A stretch of 37,874 bases of DNA, taken from Candidatus Arcticimaribacter sp. UBA7428. Its GTDB lineage: Bacteria > Bacteroidota > Bacteroidia > Flavobacteriales > Flavobacteriaceae. The translations under genes and the position numbers were made by a program. Below, piece by piece: positions 24,988 to 34,101 of the stretch (position 1 is its first letter; the number at the start of each line of letters is the position of its first letter). The notes below the pieces were generated by a model. That model searched no databases and was not told the DNA's origin. It saw nothing but the letters and a program-made list of their open reading frames with translations. Location: contig DLQQ01000063.1 of NCBI GenBank assembly GCA_002477625.1, forward strand, positions 1 to 37,874, read 5' to 3'.

Positions 24988-26751
24988 ATGTTAAAAAAAA
25001 TACTTTTAGCGACCTTCCTATTGACCGTAGGATTCCAATTAGGAGCTCAGATTACCTTTCAAACAAAGGTGAGTAAGAACCGTTTGGGTATTAATGAGCG
25101 ATTGAAGGTTAGCTTTGAAATGAATAAGAATGGCGATAATTTTACGCCACCCCAATTCGAAGGTTTTCGTGTGGTTGCGGGTCCCAACCAATCGACTAGT
25201 AACAGCTGGATCAATGGTAAACGATCTTTTTCAAGATCGTTTACCTACTTTCTTAATCCTACCAGAAAAGGAAAACTCAGCATTGGACAAGCAACGGTCA
25301 AAATTGATGGAGCGATTTATAAAACATCTCCCGTATCGGTAGAAGTTACGGAAGCTGTAAAAACCCCAAACCAAGCAGGAAATGCAGATTATATCGCAGA
25401 TCAAAATGTGCATTTGGTTGCTGAAGTTTCGAATGGAAACCCCTATTTGAACGAGGCTTTTACTGTAGTTTATAAATTATATTACACTTCGGAAATTGGA
25501 ATTTCCAATGTAAATGAATTAGAAAGTCCAGGTTATGCTGATTTTTGGAGCCATTTGATTCCAATCAAGAAATTGGAGATGAAGCAAGGGACATACAAGG
25601 GTGCGACTTACAACTACGTTACTTGGCGAAAAGCCGTTCTTTATCCACAAAAAACAGGGGAGTTGATTTTGGAGCCTTTGACGCTTAACACTACAGTTCA
25701 AGTACCATCTAACCGAAGAGACATCTGGGGAAATCTAGTCAATCGACAAGTTCCGAAAGTCATTACAGCAGGAAAGCGTACCATAAAAGTAAAACCCTTG
25801 CCCCAAGAAGGGAAGCCAGTTGGTTTTACAGGGGCGGTTGGAAATTTTGACTTGAATTTTAGTTTAAATAAGGACGTCTTGAAAGCGTCGGAGTCTTTTC
25901 AAGCAACGATAAAAGTTTCTGGGAGAGGAAATTTAAAATTATTTAATCTACCCAAAATTAATGTTCCAGCGGCACTTGAAGTCTATGAACCGGAACATAC
26001 TGAAAACATAAAAACAAACCTGCTCGGGATGCAGGGTAGTATTCAAGACACCTATACTATTGTTCCAGAATTCCAAGGAAACTATCCAATACCCAGAGTC
26101 ACATTTTCATATTTTGAACCCAACAAGAAACGATATGTTACCCTCAACTCAGCGGAACAAATGGTTAATGTGAACGAGGGGCCTGTAGCCGGAACCTCTT
26201 CTAAGGGGCAAGCAGTTTCTAATCTCTTGCGACCAAAATTAAACGAAGATCAATTCAATTTCATCGCTTTAGAGACTCAATTGATGCCCATCGAATCAAC
26301 CGATTCCTTTTTTGGAGGGCGTATGTTTTGTTGGATGTTATTGTTGCCTTTTGTCCTACTGTTGATCATAGCAATTGTGATGAAAACCCAACTTGGTCGT
26401 TCAAATGATCCTATGACCCTTAGACAAAAAGCGGCGAATCGATTAGCGAGGAAATACTTGAGCTCTGCCAAGAAAGCTTTAGGGAAAAAAGAAGCATTCT
26501 ACAATGCACTTGAACGGGCGTTGCACAATTATTTAAAAGCGAAACTCCATATTGTAACAGCAGAATTTAGTAAAGCTAGAATCAAAAGCCTATTGCAAGA
26601 CAAGGAAGTAAACGCAGCAGTAATCAAAGATTTTGTTGGCTTACTTGAAGATTGTGAGGCCGCGCGATATGCACCCGCAACCTCAGTTCGTATGCAAGAA
26701 GATTTTGATCGCGCTTCTGGATTAATTTCAAAAATGGATAAACAACTATGA
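24988..26751 (+). CDS. batD: BatD (oxygen-tolerance family) exported membrane protein
   Basis: A 587-residue protein. A signal peptide (1-20, ending LGAQ) is followed by a large beta-rich exported region with the BatD repeats (SKNRLGINERLKVSFEM; GFTGAVGNFDLNFSLNKDVL, a typical later repeat). A membrane helix lies near 447-466 and a helical cytoplasmic domain of about 120 residues ends the protein (ALERALHNYLKAKL). It is 6 bases after batC, and the last 4 bases overlap the batE start. Codons 77-86 form a perfect 13-base-pair hairpin at DNA level, listed separately. Confidence 0.93.
   Translation: MLKKILLATFLLTVGFQLGAQITFQTKVSKNRLGINERLKVSFEMNKNGDNFTPPQFEGFRVVAGPNQSTSNSWINGKRSFSRSFTYFLNPTRKGKLSIGQATVKIDGAIYKTSPVSVEVTEAVKTPNQAGNADYIADQNVHLVAEVSNGNPYLNEAFTVVYKLYYTSEIGISNVNELESPGYADFWSHLIPIKKLEMKQGTYKGATYNYVTWRKAVLYPQKTGELILEPLTLNTTVQVPSNRRDIWGNLVNRQVPKVITAGKRTIKVKPLPQEGKPVGFTGAVGNFDLNFSLNKDVLKASESFQATIKVSGRGNLKLFNLPKINVPAALEVYEPEHTENIKTNLLGMQGSIQDTYTIVPEFQGNYPIPRVTFSYFEPNKKRYVTLNSAEQMVNVNEGPVAGTSSKGQAVSNLLRPKLNEDQFNFIALETQLMPIESTDSFFGGRMFCWMLLLPFVLLLIIAIVMKTQLGRSNDPMTLRQKAANRLARKYLSSAKKALGKKEAFYNALERALHNYLKAKLHIVTAEFSKARIKSLLQDKEVNAAVIKDFVGLLEDCEAARYAPATSVRMQEDFDRASGLISKMDKQL
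25216..25245. repeat. Perfect 13-bp inverted repeat (hairpin) inside batD
   Basis: Arms GGTAAACGATCTT (25216-25228) and AAGATCGTTTACC (25233-25245) are exact inverted copies with a four-base loop TTTC. The hairpin lies in coding frame, codons 77-86 of batD, and encodes Gly-Lys-Arg-Ser-Phe-Ser-Arg-Ser-Phe-Thr. There is no T-run right after it, so it is not a classical terminator. Confidence 0.9.
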
Positions 26752-27506
26752 AGCGAATAAATTCTTTTATTGCAGTTCTTTTTTTGAGTTCAACGATGAT
26801 CGCTCAAACACCAGATGCTCTTTTTGATCAAGGCAATAAAGCCTATAATCTCGGTGCTTATCAAGAAGCCATAACCCATTATGAAGCTGTTCTAGAAGCT
26901 GAGGTTCACAGTTCGGAATTGTATTTTAATTTGGCCAATGCCTATTATCGCTTGGGTGAAGTAGGTGAAAGTATTTTTTACTTTGAAAAAGCAAAATTGT
27001 TAGATCCTGATAACGAAGAGATTTCAACCAATTTACAGTTTGCCCAAAACATGTCACTCGATGCGATTGAAGTTCTTCCTAAAAGTTTTTTAGATCAGGT
27101 GATAGAAACCATAACTTCTGGATTTTCAATTGCAAACTGGGCTAAAATACTAATTGGAATTGCTTGGGTTATGTCCTTGCTGTTTGTGTTGTATTTGTTC
27201 AATTCGAATACGGTTTGGAAGCGCCTTTATTTTTCTGTTTTCTGGGTCATTACTATTGTTTTTCTCACATTGTTTACGCTTACTTATTCTAAGGATAAGC
27301 AACTAGAAGTTGAACGTTCAGGGATTATTTTTGAGGCGCAAATTAATATTTGGGGAGAACCGAATGAACGCTCTGAAGTTTTATTTGAATTACACGAAGG
27401 CACTAAAGTATCGGTTATAGATTCGCTAGAATCTTGGAGAAAAATTAAAATTGCCAACGGCTCCGAGGGTTGGGTGACTGCCTCTTCTTTGAGAATGTTA
27501 AACTAG
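26748..27506 (+). CDS. batE: BatE: TPR, two membrane helices and SH3-like domain
   Basis: A 252-residue protein whose ATG overlaps the batD stop by 4 bases (ATGA). A signal peptide (1-20) is followed by TPR repeats (about 22-95), two membrane helices (about 132-151 and 161-180) and an SH3-like domain (about 190-252) ending WVTASSLRMLN. This order defines BatE. Its 3' end overlaps that of the convergent cvpA gene by 9 bases. It is the last gene of the bat operon. Confidence 0.92.
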   Translation: MKRINSFIAVLFLSSTMIAQTPDALFDQGNKAYNLGAYQEAITHYEAVLEAEVHSSELYFNLANAYYRLGEVGESIFYFEKAKLLDPDNEEISTNLQFAQNMSLDAIEVLPKSFLDQVIETITSGFSIANWAKILIGIAWVMSLLFVLYLFNSNTVWKRLYFSVFWVITIVFLTLFTLTYSKDKQLEVERSGIIFEAQINIWGEPNERSEVLFELHEGTKVSVIDSLESWRKIKIANGSEGWVTASSLRMLN

Positions 27507-28007
27507 TTCTTCGGGCAATAAATCTTTCTTGTCAAGCAGCCATTCCAAAACAATACTTCCGATTGATTTAACAGGCTCGTAGAATTGTGATTCGTCAATT
27601 ATATCGTCTTCCATAAAGGTGAATAGGAATTCAAACTGATCCAAAATCAGGGTTATGGCACTGAGGATTAAAATAAATTTCAGTCCTCCAAAAACTGCCC
27701 CCAACAAACGATTAAGACCACCTAAAGCTGCCATTTTTAGAACACGCGTCAAGAATTTAGCTAAGAGATTAATTCCAATGATGATCGCGATAAAGGTCAG
27801 TATGAACAAAACTCCAGAAGGAGGGATGCGATCAGCATCGATAAAACTTTCGAGGAGTGTCCCGACTGTAGAAGAAAACAATAAGGCACCAATGAGTCCA
27901 AGAATTAATGCAATTAGAGATGCGGCCTCAATGATGAAGCCTTTTGAAAATCCTTTTACGGCTCCAAAAATAACCAAGCCAACAATTGCTATGTCGATAT
28001 AATTCAT
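27498..28007 (-). CDS. cvpA: CvpA family membrane protein
   Basis: A 169-residue protein with four predicted membrane helices, beginning MNYIDIAIVGLVIFGAVKGFSKG, the standard CvpA start. The glycine-rich loop GGLNRLLGAVFGGLK is also typical. The family affects colicin V production and envelope stress in enterobacteria; in flavobacteria the role is unknown. It is convergent with batE with a 9-base overlap and divergent from the hypothetical gene at 28074. Confidence 0.9.
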   Translation of the reverse strand: MNYIDIAIVGLVIFGAVKGFSKGFIIEAASLIALILGLIGALLFSSTVGTLLESFIDADRIPPSGVLFILTFIAIIIGINLLAKFLTRVLKMAALGGLNRLLGAVFGGLKFILILSAITLILDQFEFLFTFMEDDIIDESQFYEPVKSIGSIVLEWLLDKKDLLPEELV

Positions 28008-28061
28008 AGAACGAATATAAAGATTTTTTGTTCTATCTGCCCCCTCTTTTTAGGAATGCCA

Positions 28062-28069
28062 TATCTTTG
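28062..28069 (+). promoter_or_regulatory. -7 box (TATCTTTG) directly before the hypothetical gene
   Basis: TATCTTTG is a full match to the TAnnTTTG consensus. Only four bases lie between it and the ATG at 28074, so the transcript would start at or near the start codon. No TTG at the correct distance is seen. The box excludes the in-frame ATG at 28056 as the start. Confidence 0.5.
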
Positions 28070-28073
28070 TCGG

Positions 28074-28442
28074 ATGCAAAAAGCAACTGTACGAGATCAA
28101 GAGTTGAAAGAGCAATGGGAAGCATTGGTTTCGGTGCTGACAGAACGTTTCTCTGAAACCGAGTCCATTGACATCGAAGGGGTTTTGTATTTGGTAGGAC
28201 TTCAGGAATTAGGTCAAGTGCATAAGCGGTTCAAAAAGGATGATAATGTAGATATCATTCACATTGGAATCTGTTCGGTTTTAGAACCCTTCGGCTATTA
28301 TGCTTTTGATTATTTTGACGACGAACGGTGGCCACATTTTAAGCTGATTGAGGAGCTTCCCCCACTGAAACCAGGAGAACAAAGCATCTTGATGAAGGAA
28401 GCTGTAGTGCATTACTTTATTCAAAAAGGATTAATTCAATAG
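28074..28442 (+). CDS. Conserved hypothetical protein, 122 residues
   Basis: I do not recognise the family. The protein is soluble, begins MQKATVRDQELKEQWEALVS and appears rich in Glu and Lys. A possible conserved core is RFKKDDNVDIIHIGICSVLE, then FGYYAFDYFDDERWPHFKLI, and it ends in a short helix (MKEAVVHYFIQKGLIQ). No signal peptide or membrane segment is seen. It is 21 bases before pheS and probably co-transcribed with it. The start follows from the promoter box; the upstream ATG at 28056 would lie before the box. Confidence 0.85.
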   Translation: MQKATVRDQELKEQWEALVSVLTERFSETESIDIEGVLYLVGLQELGQVHKRFKKDDNVDIIHIGICSVLEPFGYYAFDYFDDERWPHFKLIEELPPLKPGEQSILMKEAVVHYFIQKGLIQ

Positions 28443-28463
28443 TATAATACGTATTTTTATAGC

Positions 28464-29480
28464 ATGATTGAAACGGTTAAAGAACATCTTCAAAAAGTAG
28501 CACAATTCGAAGCTACGGATCAAGAAGCGATAGAGCAATTCAGAATCTCTTATGCAGGTAAGAAAGGGATTTTAAACGATCTTTTTGCTGCATTCAGAGC
28601 AGTACCTAACGAAGAGAAAAAAGAATTCGGACAAGTCTTGAATCAGCTTAAAACTGCTGTTGCTGAAAAAGTAGAATCACTCAAAGCAACTCAGAGTTCA
28701 ACTACAACAGCAGGAGTTTATGGTGACTTGTCTCGACCGGCTTTTCCATCGGCTTTAGGAAGTCAGCATCCGTTAACGGTTGTACGTAACCGAATCGTAG
28801 CTATTTTTTCTCAAATAGGTTTTAATATTTCAGAAGGTCCAGAAATCGAAGATGATTGGCATAATTTTACTGCGTTAAACCTACCTGAATATCACCCAGC
28901 TCGGGACATGCAGGATACCTTTTTCATTCAAACCGATCCCGATATACTGTTGCGTACACATACATCATCTGTTCAAGTACGTTACATGGAAAACAATAAA
29001 CCTCCAATCCGTACAATTTCTCCTGGGCGTGTTTTTAGAAACGAAGCTATCTCTGCTCGAGCGCATTGTATTTTTCATCAAGTAGAAGGTTTGTATATTG
29101 ATAAAAACGTGTCTTTTGCCGACTTAAAACAAACGCTTAGTTACTTTACTCAAGCCTTATTTGGCAAGTCAAAGATCCGTTTGCGACCTTCTTATTTTCC
29201 TTTTACAGAACCTAGTGCTGAAGTAGATATCTACTGGGGCCTAGAAACAGAAATTGACTATCGAATCACCAAAGGAACCGGTTGGTTAGAAATTATGGGC
29301 TGTGGAATGATCGATCCGACTGTGTTGGAAAATTGTGGAATCGATCCAGAAGAATATTCAGGCTATGCATTTGGAATGGGGATAGAACGTATCGCAATGT
29401 TATTGTACCAAGTGAGCGATATTCGTATGTTCTTTGAAAATGATGTACGTTTCCTTCAGCAATTTAAACCGACACTTTAG
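28464..29480 (+). CDS. pheS: Phenylalanyl-tRNA synthetase alpha subunit
   Basis: A 338-residue class II synthetase subunit. An N-terminal helical tRNA-binding part (about 1-90) precedes the catalytic core. Class II motif 2 is [19 protein letters not shown] and motif 3 is [15 protein letters not shown]. Length and order fit PheS of the heterotetrameric enzyme, which charges tRNA-Phe. pheT is not in the window. The stop overlaps that of convergent gpsA by 4 bases. Confidence 0.97.
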   Translation: MIETVKEHLQKVAQFEATDQEAIEQFRISYAGKKGILNDLFAAFRAVPNEEKKEFGQVLNQLKTAVAEKVESLKATQSSTTTAGVYGDLSRPAFPSALGSQHPLTVVRNRIVAIFSQIGFNISEGPEIEDDWHNFTALNLPEYHPARDMQDTFFIQTDPDILLRTHTSSVQVRYMENNKPPIRTISPGRVFRNEAISARAHCIFHQVEGLYIDKNVSFADLKQTLSYFTQALFGKSKIRLRPSYFPFTEPSAEVDIYWGLETEIDYRITKGTGWLEIMGCGMIDPTVLENCGIDPEEYSGYAFGMGIERIAMLLYQVSDIRMFFENDVRFLQQFKPTL

Positions 29481-30511
29481 TCGAGTTTTTTCGTTAGTTT
29501 TTCGAATATATTTTCCGGTCTTTTCCCTTCGTAAAGAATGAGATAAACTGCTTCAATAATGGGTGTTTGAGTTCTGTATTGCGAATTGATATAGCGCGCT
29601 GATTTGGAAGCGTAGTATCCTTCAGCAATCATGTTCATTTCCATTTGTGCTGCATTGACCGTATATCCTTTTCCAATCATATTTCCAAAGGTTCGGTTGC
29701 GGCTAAACACAGAATATCCCGTGACCAACAAGTCTCCCAGATAGGCTGAGTTGTTGATGTTTCGTTTCATTTTATGCACATCTTTTATAAAGCGCTTTGT
29801 TTCTCGAATTGCATTACTCATCAATACGCTTTGAAAATTATCACCATAACCAAGACCGTGTGCTATTCCAGCTGCAATTGCATAGATGTTTTTAAGCATT
29901 GCGGCATATTCTGTTCCAATGATATCGTCTGAAGCTTTTACACGGATGTATTTAGTTTTGAGCATGGACGCAATACATTTTGCATAGGTCTGATTCTGAC
30001 ATGCGATCGTCAAGTAGGAAAGCTTTTCCATCGCTACCTCCTCTGCGTGACAAGGGCCACAGATAACGCCAATTTGGTCTAGGGGAACTCCATAATCTTC
30101 GTGGAAATGGTTCCCAGGGATTTTCATGTTTTCTGGAATGACGCCCTTAACTGCTGACACAACTATTTTATCCTTCAACGGAGTCTGGAGTTTTGCGAAC
30201 TCACTCATAATAAAGGCTGATGGAATCGCCACAATGATGATATCGGCTCCTTCCACTACCTCGTTTATATCCGTACTTATTTTTAGGCGCTTTGTCTTGA
30301 GAGTAGTTGAAGTTAAATAGCTTGGATTGTGCTGGTGTTTTTCAATGAAATCTTTGTTTTTTTCATTGCGAATATACCAACCGACCTTGCGTTTGTTCTC
30401 CGATAGGATTTTAATTAAGGCAGTAGCCCAACTACCTCCACCGAGAACAGCAATTTTGAGTTTATTCTTCAGCAATAAGTGTTTGAATTCTGGCTTTCGG
30501 CTAGTAATCAT
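29477..30511 (-). CDS. gpsA: NAD(P)-dependent glycerol-3-phosphate dehydrogenase
   Basis: A 344-residue enzyme. The Rossmann motif GGGSWATAL is near residue 24. The catalytic Lys sits in [23 protein letters not shown], and [18 protein letters not shown] is the later family signature. It makes sn-glycerol 3-phosphate for phospholipids in the cytoplasm. The N-terminus starts MITSRKPEF, about 20 residues before the fold; a shorter start is possible. It lies 31 bases after the small membrane protein gene on the same strand. Confidence 0.94.
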   Translation of the reverse strand: MITSRKPEFKHLLLKNKLKIAVLGGGSWATALIKILSENKRKVGWYIRNEKNKDFIEKHQHNPSYLTSTTLKTKRLKISTDINEVVEGADIIIVAIPSAFIMSEFAKLQTPLKDKIVVSAVKGVIPENMKIPGNHFHEDYGVPLDQIGVICGPCHAEEVAMEKLSYLTIACQNQTYAKCIASMLKTKYIRVKASDDIIGTEYAAMLKNIYAIAAGIAHGLGYGDNFQSVLMSNAIRETKRFIKDVHKMKRNINNSAYLGDLLVTGYSVFSRNRTFGNMIGKGYTVNAAQMEMNMIAEGYYASKSARYINSQYRTQTPIIEAVYLILYEGKRPENIFEKLTKKLD

Positions 30512-30542
30512 AGATTCAGGTCGATACGGTGGTTAGCTTATT

Positions 30543-30977
30543 TTAGATCCAAGTACTCCATGGAATTCTCGAAAGAAGTAAAAGAAGTCCCAGGGTGTAA
30601 AAAACACCAATCCGAGAAAACTTCTTTGCATCCAATGACTGACGCTTATGCATGGACCACCCCATGGTTATCAGCACAAGTGCGATAAGATTCGTTATAG
30701 GATGTTCAACCAAGTATAAACGCGCTTGACTGTCTTTCATAACCCCCATGCCCAAGGCACTCCATTTCCCAAACCATGGAGAAACAAAGTATAGAATTAA
30801 TCCAATTAAGAATTGAATATGCGAGGAGATTAATACAAATAACGAACGTCTAAAATCGGTTGAGTTAAATGTTTTCTTTTTAGCGATCCCAATAAAAGCA
30901 TTTGCGATTGCTAAAACTAAAAGAATAAGGACAATAAATGCCCAGTAGGAATGTGCAGTTTTTATAAAAGTATACAT
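30543..30977 (-). CDS. Small four-helix membrane protein, cytochrome-b-like histidines
   Basis: A 144-residue protein with four predicted membrane helices and conserved-looking histidines in AHSYWAFIV, SSHIQFLIGLILY and EHPITNLIALVL, which could bind haem. Similar flavobacterial proteins are often labelled cytochrome b or, wrongly, ribosomal protein L27. Function is unknown. It is co-directional with gpsA (31 bases away) and has a candidate -7 box upstream. Confidence 0.75.
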   Translation of the reverse strand: MYTFIKTAHSYWAFIVLILLVLAIANAFIGIAKKKTFNSTDFRRSLFVLISSHIQFLIGLILYFVSPWFGKWSALGMGVMKDSQARLYLVEHPITNLIALVLITMGWSMHKRQSLDAKKFSRIGVFYTLGLLLLLSRIPWSTWI

Positions 30978-30995
30978 GCTGATTTTATTTTTTTG

Positions 30996-31003
30996 TAAAG
31001 GTA
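30996..31003 (-). promoter_or_regulatory. Candidate -7 box (TACCTTTA) upstream of the small membrane protein
   Basis: On the minus strand TACCTTTA fits TAnnTTTG except the last base, 18 bases before the ATG at 30977. No convincing TTG was found upstream. Confidence 0.35.
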
Positions 31004-31016
31004 ATGAAACTAAAGT

Positions 31017-32555
31017 TTAGAAATCGAATTTGATCCCCTGTGCTAAGGGTAAGTCATCCGAATAATTAATGGTATTGGTTTGTCTTCTCATATATACTTT
31101 CCATGCATCTGAACCGCTTTCTCTTCCACCACCTGTATCTTTTTCCCCTCCAAAGGCGCCACCAATTTCAGCTCCAGAGGTGCCAATATTAACGTTTGCG
31201 ATTCCACAATCGCTCCCCCAATGTGCCAAAAAGGTTTCGGCTTCTTGTAGGTTTTGTGTCATGATTGCGGACGATAACCCCTGATTTACATCGTTTTGAA
31301 TATCAATTGCATTTTCAATGCTGCCTGAATATTTCATGAGATATAAGATCGGTGCAAAGGTTTCTTGTTGCGCCATCTCGCTATCAATAGATACTTTTGC
31401 AATAGCAGGCTTAACATAACATCCACTTTCGTATCCTGTTCCACTGAGCGTTCCCCCTTCAACAACCCATTCTCCTCCTTCGAGGCTGATGTTTTTCAGT
31501 GCAGTTTCATATTGAGATACTGCATCTTGGTCGATTAGTGGTCCAACATGGTTTTCAGCGTTTAGTGGATTTCCAATGCGTAATTGCTTGTAGGCATTTG
31601 TAAGCTTTTCTTCTACCTGAGCAAAGATCGATTCATGAACAATAAGCCTTCTGGTTGAGGTACAACGTTGCCCTGCAGTTCCGACGGCTCCAAAAACAGT
31701 AGCCAATAAAGTTGTCTTAAGATCAGCATTTGGACTGATGATTAGTGCATTGTTTCCACCCAATTCCAATAAAGATTTCCCAAGACGTGCCCCTACTTTC
31801 TGAGCTACTTTTTTACCCATTGTAGTAGATCCTGTTGCTGAGAGCAAAGGAATTCTTCTATCTTCACTAAGCCATTTACCTACTTCGGCTCCTCCGTTTA
31901 ATAAACAGGAGATTCCTTCTGGTAAATCATTTTCTTTCAAAATGGTTCCAATTATCTTTTGACAAGCGATTGAACATAAGGGTGTTTTTTCGCTGGGTTT
32001 CCAAACAGCAACATCTCCACAAATCCAAGCCAATGCAGTATTCCACGCCCAGACGGCTACTGGGAAATTAAAGGCCGATATGACCCCTACAATTCCTAAA
32101 GGGTGATATTGCTCATACATTCGATGATTTGGACGTTCAGAATGCATGGTAGTTCCTTGAAGTTGTCTTGAAAGACCTACAGCAAAATCGCAGATATCGA
32201 TCATTTCTTGAACTTCTCCTAAGCCCTCTTGGAGGGATTTTCCCATTTCCCAAGAAACAAGCTGCCCCAAAAGTTCTTTTTTATCTCGCAATGCGTTCCC
32301 GAATTGTCGCACCATATCCCCACGAACAGGAGCTGGAATTTTTCTAAAACTTATGAAAGCCTCTTCCGCAGTTTGTAAAACTTTTTCATAATCTTCAAAG
32401 GATGCTGCATGAACAGTTCCTAATTTAGATCCATCAACAGGAGATTCGGCCGAAATTACATCACCATTTGCAAACCAGTTACTTCCAGTTGAACAACCGG
32501 GCTGACTCTTTACTATATCTAATTTTTTTAATAGCGCTTCGATGCTTACTGACAT
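31017..32555 (-). CDS. ALDH7-type aldehyde dehydrogenase (piperideine-6-carboxylate / aminoadipate semialdehyde dehydrogenase)
   Basis: A 512-residue NAD-dependent aldehyde dehydrogenase. The general-base Glu264 lies in LLELGGNNALI and the catalytic Cys298 in GTAGQRCTSTRRL, wording characteristic of the ALDH7 branch (AmaB/ALDH7A1) that oxidises alpha-aminoadipate semialdehyde, in equilibrium with piperideine-6-carboxylate, in lysine breakdown. The N- and C-terminal regions (AFNFPVAVWAWNTALAW; GGEKDTGGGRESGSDAWKVY) fit too. It is cytoplasmic, divergent from the isoaspartyl peptidase gene, with a candidate promoter at 32582. Confidence 0.93.
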   Translation of the reverse strand: MSVSIEALLKKLDIVKSQPGCSTGSNWFANGDVISAESPVDGSKLGTVHAASFEDYEKVLQTAEEAFISFRKIPAPVRGDMVRQFGNALRDKKELLGQLVSWEMGKSLQEGLGEVQEMIDICDFAVGLSRQLQGTTMHSERPNHRMYEQYHPLGIVGVISAFNFPVAVWAWNTALAWICGDVAVWKPSEKTPLCSIACQKIIGTILKENDLPEGISCLLNGGAEVGKWLSEDRRIPLLSATGSTTMGKKVAQKVGARLGKSLLELGGNNALIISPNADLKTTLLATVFGAVGTAGQRCTSTRRLIVHESIFAQVEEKLTNAYKQLRIGNPLNAENHVGPLIDQDAVSQYETALKNISLEGGEWVVEGGTLSGTGYESGCYVKPAIAKVSIDSEMAQQETFAPILYLMKYSGSIENAIDIQNDVNQGLSSAIMTQNLQEAETFLAHWGSDCGIANVNIGTSGAEIGGAFGGEKDTGGGRESGSDAWKVYMRRQTNTINYSDDLPLAQGIKFDF

Positions 32556-32581
32556 GGGTTTAATGTTTTAATATTATTATC

Positions 32582-32589
32582 TAAATGTA
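32582..32589 (-). promoter_or_regulatory. Candidate -7 box (TACATTTA) of the aldehyde dehydrogenase gene
   Basis: On the minus strand TACATTTA is preceded by a TTG 22 bases (or another 16 bases) upstream. It fits the flavobacterial pattern with one mismatch and gives a leader of about 20 bases. Confidence 0.4.
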
Positions 32590-32657
32590 AAACTTATTCT
32601 AAAATCAATACCAATAATGTTTATAATAAAAGGATTTTCTATATTAGTTAAATTATA

Positions 32658-32665
32658 TTAATTTG
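32658..32665 (+). promoter_or_regulatory. Candidate -7 box (TTAATTTG) of the isoaspartyl peptidase gene
   Basis: TTAATTTG differs from TAnnTTTG at one base and is 10 bases before the ATG at 32676. No TTG at a good distance is seen; the call is weak. Confidence 0.3.
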
Positions 32666-32675
32666 AAAATCATCT

Positions 32676-33695
32676 ATGAAACATATTTTAAGCTTACTAG
32701 TCCTTTTGTTTGTTGTTGGTTGTACTGCTGTAAAAGACAATCGAGAACCTACTTTTGGAATTGTCATTCATGGTGGAGCAGGAACTATTCTTAAAGAGAA
32801 TATGTCTGCTGAAATGGAGCAAGCTTATCGCGAAAAATTGGCAGAAGCAGTTGCAACTGGACATGCAATCCTTAAAGCCGGCGGAACAAGTCAAGATGCA
32901 GTTGAGCAAACAATTCATGTGATGGAAAATTCTCCTCTTTTCAATTCTGGAAAAGGAGCGGTTCTTACTGCTGGCGAATCCATCGCACTCGACGCCTCTT
33001 TTATGGATGGAAAAACCCTCGATGCTGGCGCAATAGCAGGTGTAAAGCACATCAAAAATCCAATTAGTGCTGCAATAAAGGTTATGAATAATTCTCCTCA
33101 CGTAATGCTAGCAGGAGCTGGAGCGGATCAATTTGCAGTCGAACAGGGGCTCGATACGGTTCCCGAATCGTATTTTATCACGGAACGACGTCTTGACGCC
33201 TTGAAACGAGTGCAAGAAAAAGAAGCCAATCAAAACCTTAGTTTCAATGCTGTAGAAGAACAATATTTTAAAAACCAACGTATTGGAACTGTAGGATGTG
33301 TTGCATTGGATTTGCAGGGTAACCTAGCAGCAGGAACATCTACGGGTGGAATGACTAATAAAAAATGGGATCGTATTGGAGATGCTCCAATTATTGGTGC
33401 TGGAACTTATGCTAATAATGCCAGTTGTGGCGTATCTGCAACCGGTTGGGGCGAATTTTTTATTCGCTCTGTAGTTGCTCATGATATTGCAGCTCTGGTT
33501 GAGTATAAAAATCTAAGCATCCAAGAAGCCTCTAAAATAGTACTTCAAAAGGTAGAAGATTTAGGTGGAGATGGAGGCGTAGTTGTTTTAGATTCGCGTG
33601 GAAATGTTGCAATGGAATTCAATACTCCCGGGATGTATAGAGCCCATATGAATGCTTCAGGCGAATTGAATGTGAAGATTTATAAAAATGAATAA
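32676..33695 (+). CDS. Lipoprotein isoaspartyl peptidase/L-asparaginase (Ntn hydrolase)
   Basis: A 339-residue plant-type asparaginase. The start MKHILSLLVLLFVVGCTA is a lipoprotein signal with Cys16, so the enzyme should be anchored outside the cytoplasm. The proenzyme is expected to cleave itself before Thr205 in QRIGTVGCVALD, the nucleophile of the beta subunit, and TSTGGMTNKK and GDAPIIGAGTYA complete the active site. It hydrolyses beta-aspartyl peptides and probably asparagine. The downstream pseudogene overlaps its 3' end by 8 bases. Confidence 0.95.
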   Translation: MKHILSLLVLLFVVGCTAVKDNREPTFGIVIHGGAGTILKENMSAEMEQAYREKLAEAVATGHAILKAGGTSQDAVEQTIHVMENSPLFNSGKGAVLTAGESIALDASFMDGKTLDAGAIAGVKHIKNPISAAIKVMNNSPHVMLAGAGADQFAVEQGLDTVPESYFITERRLDALKRVQEKEANQNLSFNAVEEQYFKNQRIGTVGCVALDLQGNLAAGTSTGGMTNKKWDRIGDAPIIGAGTYANNASCGVSATGWGEFFIRSVVAHDIAALVEYKNLSIQEASKIVLQKVEDLGGDGGVVVLDSRGNVAMEFNTPGMYRAHMNASGELNVKIYKNE

Positions 33696-33993
33696 TGCTA
33701 AACCTCCTTATTATGCAGTAATTTTCACTTCTAAACTTAAGGACCGTACTGTGGGATATGAGTAGACTGCTCAAGAAATGTATGATTTGGCAAAAAGTCA
33801 ACCTGGTTTTTTGGGATTTAAGAGTGTGAGGCAAGAATTAGGAATCATCATAAGTTACTGGAAATCAATTGAGGATATTCTTTTATGGAAAGAACATACC
33901 AAGCATCAAGTTACTCAGGCTAAAGGAATTAACGAATGGTATGCTTCTTATGATGTTGAAATCTGTTTAGTCGAGAGAGTATATTCAATGTAA
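33688..33993 (+). pseudogene. Antibiotic biosynthesis monooxygenase-like gene with an in-frame TAG
   Basis: The ATG at 33688 overlaps the previous stop and opens a frame MNNAKPPYYAVIFTSKLKD that runs to GYE and then meets TAG at 33763-33765. The same frame continues (TAQEMYDLAKSQPGFLGF, ISYWKSIEDILLWKEHTKHQ, SYDVEICLVERVYSM) to the stop at 33991-33993. Joined, it gives about 100 residues that fit the ABM/YqjZ-like dimeric alpha-beta-barrel monooxygenase family over the full length. So one codon change breaks an otherwise intact gene. An ATG at 33778 could restart a 71-residue product. A sequencing error or true decay cannot be separated here. Confidence 0.75.
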
Positions 33994-33995
33994 GG

Positions 33996-34013
33996 ACAAT
34001 ATTTAATTATTGT
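33996..34013 (+). terminator. Weak AT-rich hairpin, possible terminator
   Basis: ACAATA (33996-34001) and TATTGT (34008-34013) form a 6-bp stem with a 6-base loop just after the monooxygenase pseudogene. T-runs follow within 30 bases. The stem is weak. Confidence 0.25.
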
Positions 34014-34101
34014 AATTTTAATAAACATATTTTTTTTACGTAAATCATCCAGAAGGTTATTGTGTTATTTGCTTTAAATTAACCACCCCAACACAATTTA
34101 A

